DNA of 64,000 bases. It comes from Aquamicrobium lusatiense (lineage in GTDB: Bacteria > Pseudomonadota > Alphaproteobacteria > Rhizobiales > Rhizobiaceae). Positions 58,097 through 64,000 of the stretch are shown one piece after another. The position numbers and the translations under genes were made by a program. Under the pieces are notes generated by a model. It saw nothing but the letters and a program-made list of their open reading frames with translations, made no database searches and was not told where the DNA came from. The stretch is from NCBI RefSeq assembly GCF_014201615.1, contig NZ_JACHEU010000001.1:2375631-2439630 (forward strand), read 5' to 3'. How positions within the stretch are numbered: the stretch's first letter is position 1; each line of letters starts with the position of its first letter.

Positions 58097-59086
58097 TCAG
58101 GCAGCCTGTCTCGCGGACAGGTCCACGGCTGCAAATGCTTCGAAAAGAATTTCTGCGCCGGCGCCGGGCTTCATGGCGTCGGTCGACAGGATCTGGCGCC
58201 AGCGCCGGGCGCCAGGAAGACCGTGGAAAAGCCCGACCATGTGGCGTGTGACCTGCCCAAGGCGCCCGCACCCGGCCAGATGGCGCGCGGCATAATCCGC
58301 CATGGTTTCGACCAGCGCGGCATAATCGAAATCCGGGGCTTCCTTTCCTTCCAGCAGTGAATCGACGCCGGTCAGGATTTCAGGCGTGTGATATGCGGCC
58401 CGACCGAGCATGACGCCGTCGACCTCGCGCAGATGCCGCGCTGCCTCTTCAAGAGTTGCGATTCCGCCATTGATGCCGATAAAGCGCTCGCCATTTGCCC
58501 TTTTCAGGCGGTAGACCCTGTCATAGTCGAGCGGCGGGATATCCCGGTTTTCCTTCGGGCTGAGCCCCTTCAGCCACGCTTTACGTGCATGAACCCACAG
58601 CGCATCCACGCCTGCGTCGAAAACTTTCTCAGAAAGATCATCAAGCGCGATTTCCGGATCCTGCTCATCGACGCCGATCCGGCACTTTATGGTCACGCGA
58701 ATGCGGACGGCTTTCTTCATGGCCGCCACGCAATCGGCAACCAGTTGTGGCGACAGCATCAGACAGGCGCCGAATGTGCCACTCTGCACGCGATCCGACG
58801 GACATCCTACGTTGAGATTGATCTCGTCATAGCCAAAATCGGCACCGATGCGGGCCGCCTCAGCCAGCTTGACCGGATCGGACCCACCAAGCTGCAACGC
58901 CACGGGATGCTCGGTATCATCGAATCCAAGCAGCCTTGCCCGGTTCCCGAAAATTGCGGCATCGGCGACAACCATCTCGGTATACAGCAACGCCTTGCCC
59001 GAGAGTTGCCGATGAAAGAACCGGCAATGCCGGTCCGTCCAGTCGAGCATGGGGGCAATTGAGAATTTTTCTTTGTACTCAGACAT
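58097..59086 (-). CDS. dusA: tRNA-dihydrouridine synthase DusA
   Basis: DusA reduces U20/U20a of tRNA with FMN and NADPH. The 329-residue enzyme has SIAPMLDWTDRHCRFF near the start, the catalytic-cysteine motif NLNVGCPSDRV (about 92-102), and INGGIATLEEA and GRAAYHTPEIL in the barrel C-terminal half. It is divergent from the GNAT-MazG gene across 220 bp in which I see no further features. Confidence 0.95.
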   Translation of the reverse strand: MSEYKEKFSIAPMLDWTDRHCRFFHRQLSGKALLYTEMVVADAAIFGNRARLLGFDDTEHPVALQLGGSDPVKLAEAARIGADFGYDEINLNVGCPSDRVQSGTFGACLMLSPQLVADCVAAMKKAVRIRVTIKCRIGVDEQDPEIALDDLSEKVFDAGVDALWVHARKAWLKGLSPKENRDIPPLDYDRVYRLKRANGERFIGINGGIATLEEAARHLREVDGVMLGRAAYHTPEILTGVDSLLEGKEAPDFDYAALVETMADYAARHLAGCGRLGQVTRHMVGLFHGLPGARRWRQILSTDAMKPGAGAEILFEAFAAVDLSARQAA

Positions 59087-59306
59087 TCACGCGTTCTTCT
59101 GGCAACAAGGCGAGCCGCGCACCACGGCCTGACCCGACATGTGGCGCATCCGGACCGGTTTTTCAAAGCGTAATTACCACGACGCTGCATCGGGACCGGC
59201 CCTGAACACTGCCCTGAACGGATATCATACCGGCCACAAGGGGCTTTTGCGGCGCTGGCAGCGGTGCTAACCGTGGGGCGCTTTCCAACAAGGATGGACT
59301 TTCATC

Positions 59307-60647
59307 GTGTCAAGCCAGCCGCTGCCGCCCATCGAATCCGTGGACAGAAATCGCGAGGCGGCGATCCTTAAGCTGAACAATCTCCATGCGCTGGAGCTTT
59401 CATGGCTGGAACCGGAGCGCCTGTCCCACCTTCTGGACAACGCAGCCCACGCGCTGAGCATTGGGGATGCCGAGGCATTTCTGATAAGCTTCGACCAGAA
59501 TGCCGACTATGACAGCCCGAACTTTCTCTGGTTCCGCGAAAATTTCCCACGCTTCCTCTATGTTGATCGCGTTGTCGTCAGCGAGGCGGCACGCGGGCGC
59601 GGCCATGCCAGACGGCTTTATGAACATCTGTTCGACTTGGCCCTGAGGGCCGGGCACGATACCATCGTGTGCGAGGTGAACTCCGATCCGCCCAATCCGG
59701 CATCGGATGCATTTCATGACCGGCTCGGCTTTCGGGAAGTCGGCGAAGCCACCATTCATGGCGGCTCGAAGACCGTAAGGTATTTTGCGCGCAAGCTGGA
59801 CAAAGACGGCGCAATTCCCTCGCTGACGCCTTCGAAAGACATTTCCCGGCTCATCGAGATCATGGCTGCGCTGCGCGCACCGGTCGGTGGCTGCCCGTGG
59901 GACGTGGAGCAGACTTTTTCCACCATCGCGCCCTATACGATCGAGGAAGCCTATGAGGTGGCGGACGCCATTCAGCGCGGCGATTTCGACGATCTGCGCG
60001 AGGAGCTGGGCGATCTTCTGCTGCAGGTCGTCTACCACGCCCGCATGGCCGAGGAGCAGGGCGAATTCGCGTTTCCCGATGTCGTGGAGGCGATCACCAC
60101 CAAGATGATCCGCCGTCATCCGCATGTGTTCGGTGACGACCATGCACGCAGCGCCGGCATGGCGAAAGGCATGTGGGAAAAGATCAAATCGCAAGAAAAG
60201 GCGGAGAAGCGCGCGGCCAGAATTGCCCGCGGACAGGACCCGGAAGACAACGGTAAGGGCTATCTGGACAGCGTTCCCCTGCCCTTGCCGGCTCTGACCC
60301 GTGCGCTCAAGCTTCAGGAAAAAGCCGCGCGCGTCGGATTCGACTGGGGGGCTGCCGCCCCGATCCTCGACAAGATCGAGGAGGAAATCGGCGAGTTGCG
60401 TCAGGCGCTGGCAGCGGGAAAATCGGATGCCATCAGGGATGAGTTTGGCGACACGCTGTTCGCGCTCGTCAATCTCGGCCGCCATCTCGGCGTGGATTCA
60501 GAGGCTTCGCTTGCCGGAACAAATGACAAATTCCGCAATCGCTTCCACTACATAGAGCGGTCCCTTGATGAAAAGGGAAAATCGCTTGAAGATGCCACTC
60601 TGGAAGAGATGGAAGAGCTTTGGCAACAGGCGAAGGGTAAGGTCTAA
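59307..60647 (+). CDS. mazG: GNAT acetyltransferase fused to MazG nucleotide pyrophosphohydrolase
   Basis: One continuous frame of 446 residues encodes two enzymes. Residues 1-166 are a GNAT N-acetyltransferase with the acetyl-CoA loop EAARGRGHARRLYE (94-107). Residues about 174-446 are a full MazG (NTP pyrophosphohydrolase), opening PSKDISRLIEIMAALRAPVGGCPWDVEQ and holding both EExxE-type Mg sites (EEAYEVAD, EELGDLLLQ; later EEIGELRQAL and DEFGDTLFAL). The linker is about 8 residues and contains no ATG or GTG, so an internal MazG start is unlikely. GTG at 59307 has AAGGATGGA upstream. The stop overlaps hflX by 4 bp. Confidence 0.9.
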   Translation: MSSQPLPPIESVDRNREAAILKLNNLHALELSWLEPERLSHLLDNAAHALSIGDAEAFLISFDQNADYDSPNFLWFRENFPRFLYVDRVVVSEAARGRGHARRLYEHLFDLALRAGHDTIVCEVNSDPPNPASDAFHDRLGFREVGEATIHGGSKTVRYFARKLDKDGAIPSLTPSKDISRLIEIMAALRAPVGGCPWDVEQTFSTIAPYTIEEAYEVADAIQRGDFDDLREELGDLLLQVVYHARMAEEQGEFAFPDVVEAITTKMIRRHPHVFGDDHARSAGMAKGMWEKIKSQEKAEKRAARIARGQDPEDNGKGYLDSVPLPLPALTRALKLQEKAARVGFDWGAAAPILDKIEEEIGELRQALAAGKSDAIRDEFGDTLFALVNLGRHLGVDSEASLAGTNDKFRNRFHYIERSLDEKGKSLEDATLEEMEELWQQAKGKV

Positions 60648-62050
60648 CCCTCGTCCGCGGCAGCTCCCTTCGCTGCGCCACGCACACGGTTGCGGATTTC
60701 CTCGCGCGCGCTTTGCGTTGCCCGCAACACCAGCGTGAGGCTGCCGTCGTCATTGTCCGTGCGCCGGATGACGTCGCCATTGCGATAGAGCCAGTCGAGC
60801 AGGCTGAACTGATCCGGCGCAAGGTTGACGGTCATTTCCGCCAGTTCGCCCGAGACATAAGTCTCGATGGTCGCCAGAAGACGCTCCAGCCCCTCTCCGG
60901 TGATGGCCGAGATGGCAATCGGCCCCTGCCGCTGGTCCTGATGCGCTTCGCCAAGCAGTCGCTCGCGATTGGCGTCGTCCAGAAGATCGATCTTGTTCCA
61001 GACCTCGATCACCCGGCGGTCGTCATTCGCATCGACGCCGAGATCGCCCAATATGCGTTCCACGTCCTCCGCCTGTGCGGCGGTGTCGGGATCGGAAATA
61101 TCGCGCACATGTAGGATGAGATCGGCTTCCACCACCTCTTCCAGCGTAGCGCGAAATGCCGCCACAAGATGCGTGGGCAGGTCGGAGATGAACCCCACCG
61201 TGTCGGACAGGATCACCGGCGTGCCATGCGGCAGGCGCAGGCGGCGCAGAGTGGGGTCGAGCGTGGCGAAGAGCATGTCTTCGGCCAGCACCGCAGCTCC
61301 CGTCAGCCGGTTGAACAGAGTGGACTTTCCGGCATTGGTGTAGCCGACGATGGCAACCACCGGAAAAGGCACTTTCCTGCGCTTGGCGCGATGCAGGTCA
61401 CGCGTGCGGCGAACGGTTTCCAGTTCTCGCTTCAGCTTGACGATTTTGTCCTGAAGGATGCGGCGGTCGGCCTCGATCTGCGTTTCACCCGGTCCGCCGA
61501 GGAAACCAGCACCGCCGCGCTGGCGCTCAAGGTGGGTCCAGCTCCGCACCAGACGGCCCTTCTGGTAATTCAGATGGGCCAGCTCGACCTGAAGCGTGCC
61601 TTCCTTGGTACGGGCGCGCTCGCCGAAAATTTCCAGAATGAGCCCGGTGCGGTCGAGCACCTTGACGTTCATCTCTTTCTCGAGATTGCGCTGCTGTACC
61701 GGCGTCAGCGGATGATCGACAATGACCAGCTCCGCATCGCTTTCTGCTACCAGGGCAGCGATTTCATCCACCTTGCCCGATCCCAGAAGGGTTCCGGGGC
61801 GGGGGTCATTGACCGTCACCACCAGACTGTGAACCGGGTCGAGATTGATCGCGCGCGTCAGCCCCACGGCCTCGTCATGGCGCGCGGAAGGCGAACGCGT
61901 CAGGCGCGGCCGGGATGATTCATCCACGGCCTGCGGCCGCGTCAGAACCGGAACGACGACGACGGCCCGGACGGGCGCGGTCTTGTCCCCGCCCTCGCCT
62001 TTGTCAGCCTGCGTTCCGGATTTGTCAGCGGCGTCGCGGTTGCGTGCCAA
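60644..62050 (-). CDS. hflX: Ribosome-associated GTPase HflX
   Basis: HflX splits or rescues stalled 70S ribosomes under stress. The 468 residues have the HflX N-terminal domain (SLVVTVNDPRPGTLLGSGKVDEI, VELAHLNYQKGRLVRSWTHLERQRGG), then a GTPase domain with GYTNAGKST (near 235), DTVGF and NKID. The start is a TTG at 62050, 6 bp after the hfq stop, with GAGGAAGG inside the end of hfq as ribosome-binding site. Translation is therefore coupled to hfq. It converges on the GNAT-MazG gene. Confidence 0.94.
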   Translation of the reverse strand: MARNRDAADKSGTQADKGEGGDKTAPVRAVVVVPVLTRPQAVDESSRPRLTRSPSARHDEAVGLTRAINLDPVHSLVVTVNDPRPGTLLGSGKVDEIAALVAESDAELVIVDHPLTPVQQRNLEKEMNVKVLDRTGLILEIFGERARTKEGTLQVELAHLNYQKGRLVRSWTHLERQRGGAGFLGGPGETQIEADRRILQDKIVKLKRELETVRRTRDLHRAKRRKVPFPVVAIVGYTNAGKSTLFNRLTGAAVLAEDMLFATLDPTLRRLRLPHGTPVILSDTVGFISDLPTHLVAAFRATLEEVVEADLILHVRDISDPDTAAQAEDVERILGDLGVDANDDRRVIEVWNKIDLLDDANRERLLGEAHQDQRQGPIAISAITGEGLERLLATIETYVSGELAEMTVNLAPDQFSLLDWLYRNGDVIRRTDNDDGSLTLVLRATQSAREEIRNRVRGAAKGAAADEG

Positions 62051-62056
62051 GCAGTA

Positions 62057-62293
62057 TCAGCCTTCCTCGCCGTCGAACATCTGAACGGGCTGGCTCGGCA
62101 TGATCGTGGAGATGGCATGCTTGTAGACGAGCTGGGAGTGCCCGTCGCGGCGCAGCAACACACAGAAATTGTCGAACGACGTCACGACACCAGTCAGTTT
62201 CACGCCGTTGATGAGGAATATCGTAAGAGGGTTTTTGCTTTTACGAACCGAGTTCAGGAAAAGGTCCTGAAGATTTTGCGAGCGTTCGGCCAT
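62057..62293 (-). CDS. hfq: RNA chaperone Hfq
   Basis: The 78-residue Sm-like protein ([23 protein letters not shown]) forms a hexamer that pairs small RNAs with mRNAs. Visible are the Sm1 region [21 protein letters not shown] and the Sm2 motif [14 protein letters not shown]. It sits between dat and hflX, the usual order in Rhizobiales. Confidence 0.98.
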   Translation of the reverse strand: MAERSQNLQDLFLNSVRKSKNPLTIFLINGVKLTGVVTSFDNFCVLLRRDGHSQLVYKHAISTIMPSQPVQMFDGEEG

Positions 62294-62373
62294 TTTTCTT
62301 ATCTTCCCGCCGGATCCCTTTTTGTCTGTCCGTCAATACACCTGCAACGCAGGCATATTCCGTCGCAAACAAA

Positions 62374-62397
62374 CCTGCCTGCAAAAAAGCAAGCAGG
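62374..62397 (-). terminator. Hairpin after dat
   Basis: CCTGCCTGC (62374-62382) pairs with GCAAGCAGG (62389-62397), 8 of 9 positions, around AAAAAA. On the minus strand a T-rich GTTTGTTTG follows. It lies 33 bp past the dat stop. This may double as a leader structure for hfq, 80 bp downstream. Confidence 0.55.
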
Positions 62398-62430
62398 ACG
62401 AGATTTACGATTGTTTACACCCAGCGGTTA

Positions 62431-63291
62431 TCAGGCCGGACTTTTTTCCGCAATGTCAAAAAACGCCTGTCGCAGGGAAAGTGTCACCGAACCGGGGTGG
62501 CCATTTGCCACCGGATGGCCATCTATTGCAATGATCGGCGTCGCCAGCGTGGTCGCAGACGACAAAAACGCCTCGCGCGCCGCCAATGCTTCCTCGACGG
62601 TAAACGGGCGCTCCTCGATCCGCAAACCGAGGCTCTCGGCGACCTTGAACAAGGTGGTCCGGGTGATTCCCCGCAAAATGCCATGATCGGCCGGGCGCGT
62701 GACCAGAGCGCCATCCTGCGTCACGATCCAGGCGTTGGTGGAAGCGCCTTCCTTCACCGTGCCGTCCGGATCGACGAACCATGCTTCCTGCGCTCCGGCT
62801 TCCCGGGCCTTCTGCTTGGCCAGTACATTCGGCAACAGGCCGACGCTCTTGATGTCGACCCGGTCCCACCGGTTTTCCGGAACAGTGATGATCTGCACGC
62901 CCGCTTCGGCTTTCTGGTGCACTTTGGCGGCGTCGAACTTCTTCGCCGTCACCACCAGAGAAGGCGTTACACCCACCGGGAAAGGATGATCGCGCGGCGC
63001 GACCCCGCGTGTGACCTGCAAATAGACGATACCGTCGCGCACATGGTTGCGGCGGATGACCTCGCGCATCACGACCATCAGCGCTGACCTGTGCATCGGC
63101 CAGCCGATAGAGAGTTCGGAGAGCGAGCGGTCCAGCCGGTCGAGGTGCCCCTTCATGTCGACGATGAAGCCGCGGGCAATCTCGCAGACTTCATAAACGC
63201 CATCGGCAAACTGATATCCGCGGTCTTCTATATGAACGGTGGCGTGCCGATGGGCGATGTAACGCCCGTTGACGTAAGCGATGCGCGGCAT
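62431..63291 (-). CDS. dat: D-amino-acid aminotransferase (class IV PLP)
   Basis: The 286-residue fold-type IV aminotransferase transfers amino groups among D-amino acids, supplying D-Ala or D-Glu for the wall. MPRIAYVNGRYIAHRHATVHIEDRGYQFADGVYEV opens the family, the PLP lysine is in DIKSVGLLPNVLAKQKA (near 150), and VKEGASTNAWIV binds the cofactor phosphate region. It could instead be a branched-chain-type class IV enzyme, but the HIEDRGYQFADGVYE start favours Dat. It precedes hfq with a 137-bp gap. Confidence 0.9.
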   Translation of the reverse strand: MPRIAYVNGRYIAHRHATVHIEDRGYQFADGVYEVCEIARGFIVDMKGHLDRLDRSLSELSIGWPMHRSALMVVMREVIRRNHVRDGIVYLQVTRGVAPRDHPFPVGVTPSLVVTAKKFDAAKVHQKAEAGVQIITVPENRWDRVDIKSVGLLPNVLAKQKAREAGAQEAWFVDPDGTVKEGASTNAWIVTQDGALVTRPADHGILRGITRTTLFKVAESLGLRIEERPFTVEEALAAREAFLSSATTLATPIIAIDGHPVANGHPGSVTLSLRQAFFDIAEKSPA

Positions 63292-63353
63292 GGTCTTTTC
63301 CCGAGAAACGCGCCCACAATATGCGATTCCGACCGGGCGGCAACGGGAGAAAC

Positions 63354-63379
63354 AAAAAAGCGGAGCAAGTGCTCCGCTT
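63354..63379 (-). terminator. Intrinsic terminator downstream of dapB
   Basis: AAGCGGAGCA (63358-63367) pairs perfectly with TGCTCCGCTT (63370-63379). On the minus strand it is followed by TTTTTTGTTT. It lies about 146 bp past the dapB stop and 67 bp before the dat start. Confidence 0.88.
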
Positions 63380-63497
63380 CCTCGTCTGTCGCGGTCGCCG
63401 CCGGTACATCCGCGGTCAGCAACCTTGTCGACACCTGCCTTTTAGAAGGCCAATGTAACGGCAATACGACAGTTACTCATAATGTGAGCCCTTATGG

Positions 63498-63513
63498 TTA
63501 ACAAAGAGTTAAC
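63498..63513 (+). promoter_or_regulatory. CtrA-box-like motif
   Basis: TTAA, 7 bases, TTAAC matches the full CtrA consensus (TTAA-N7-TTAAC). GTTAAC occurs twice, so the element is also an inverted repeat. It lies 11 bp past the dapB stop and about 207 bp upstream of dat, with a terminator between. Its target is unclear, and chance occurrence cannot be excluded. Confidence 0.45.
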
Positions 63514-63524
63514 GGAGACGCATC

Positions 63525-64000
63525 TCAGTCCATCAGGGCGTCGAGCCCGCGCACCAGTCCCGTGATGGATCCGACCCGGCGTATCGCCAGCAGCGTTCCC
63601 GCAACATAGGGGGCTGCCGAGGATCCGGCATCGTGCCGGATGGTGAGGCGCTCATCGGGGAGACCGAAGATCGCCTCGCATGAGAGGATGTAGGAAGGCA
63701 GGCGCAGCGAGTGAACCTGCACGCCCTCGCCCTGCCCGACCGCGCCCCCGCGTGCGGCAGGCACGCCAGACACCTGCGATTGCGGCAGGCTCGTTGCGGG
63801 TCTTCGTATCTGCGCAAGCTGTTCTGCCAGCTCGCGCGCGGTGCCGGAGGGCGCATCAGGTTTCCTGGCGCTGGCGTAGTCTATGATTTCGACGTCCGGA
63901 ACGTATTTCGCGGCCATCAGGGCAAACCGCTTCAGAAGCGTGGCGGTAATCGAAAAATTGCCTGCCGCAATCACACCGACGCCGGCGCTGCGGGCGGCAG
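63525..64000 (-). CDS. dapB: 4-hydroxy-tetrahydrodipicolinate reductase, C-terminal part
   Basis: DapB reduces 4-hydroxy-tetrahydrodipicolinate with NAD(P)H on the lysine/meso-diaminopimelate route. The gene runs off the right edge, so its N-terminal Rossmann half is missing here. The visible 157 codons include AAGNFSITATLLKRFALMAAK, the catalytic-type KPDAPSGTA (Lys and the substrate-binding loop) and FGLPDERLTIRHDAG. The frame stays open to base 64000. Stop at 63525. Confidence 0.93.
   Translation of the reverse strand, partial: AARSAGVGVIAAGNFSITATLLKRFALMAAKYVPDVEIIDYASARKPDAPSGTARELAEQLAQIRRPATSLPQSQVSGVPAARGGAVGQGEGVQVHSLRLPSYILSCEAIFGLPDERLTIRHDAGSSAAPYVAGTLLAIRRVGSITGLVRGLDALMD

Overview
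The window is chromosomal DNA of an alphaproteobacterium, most likely of the order Rhizobiales (Hyphomicrobiales) and of a Phyllobacteriaceae/Mesorhizobium-like lineage. The main evidence is a complete cyclic beta-1,2-glucan synthase/exporter pair (ndvB, ndvA), the block mutL - DUF2093 - lpxK - waaA - DUF374 acyltransferase - DUF4170, the dat - hfq - hflX - mazG order, a groESL operon under a perfect CIRCE element, and high G+C coding DNA. The exact genus cannot be read from the sequence. Almost everything is core genome. I see no insertion sequence, prophage, CRISPR array or integrase.

Layout. 1-9 kb: aspS and rnd (divergent), a MAPEG protein, an AT-rich island with a PHO box in front of a Tat-exported PhoD phosphatase, a D-lyxose isomerase-like protein, and a ccmC without the other ccm genes. 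7-18 kb: ndvA and the 2851-residue ndvB. 18-22 kb: a RidA-family protein, a TIGR01244 phosphatase-like protein, a small periplasmic protein, mutL and DUF2093. 22-34 kb: a long run of minus-strand genes covering 23S rRNA pseudouridylation and 16S methylation (rluB-like, rsmD), two M16 proteases, a patatin, a PmbA/TldE protein, a CysQ-like phosphatase, DUF4170, a DUF374 acyltransferase, waaA and lpxK. The last five to six form a tight lipid A/LPS-flavoured operon. 34-44 kb: tadA, a lipoprotein, ileS, a MipA/OmpV porin-like protein, hdeD, ribF, a HAD phosphatase, a TadG-like vWA protein and a CAP-domain lipoprotein. 44-49 kb: groES-groEL with CIRCE and a -35/-10 pair, a CsbD-family protein, fumC, a 42-residue membrane protein and a Dabb protein. 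49-55 kb: ilvA, two tandem lipoprotein alpha/beta hydrolases that are clear paralogues, tRNA-Leu(UAA), an Old Yellow Enzyme and DUF2188. 55-64 kb: wrbA, a CinA-type molybdopterin-binding protein, a two-domain universal stress protein, gpt, dusA, a single-ORF GNAT-MazG fusion, hflX, hfq, dat and the 3' part of dapB, which runs off the right edge.

How the genes fit together. Three envelope themes recur: periplasmic cyclic glucans (ndvAB), Kdo/lipid A assembly (waaA, lpxK, DUF374), and lipoproteins or outer-membrane proteins of unknown role. A second theme is translation and RNA: aspS, ileS, rnd, tadA, rsmD, rluB, dusA, hfq, hflX and tRNA-Leu. A third is stress and nucleotide hygiene: groESL, CsbD, HdeD, Usp, WrbA, OYE, MutL and MazG.

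The most unusual items are the GNAT-MazG fusion, the tandem pair of DUF900-like lipoprotein hydrolases, the isolated ccmC, and the very long low-complexity arms on the RluB-type synthase. I did not find a convincing new multi-gene defence or mobile system.
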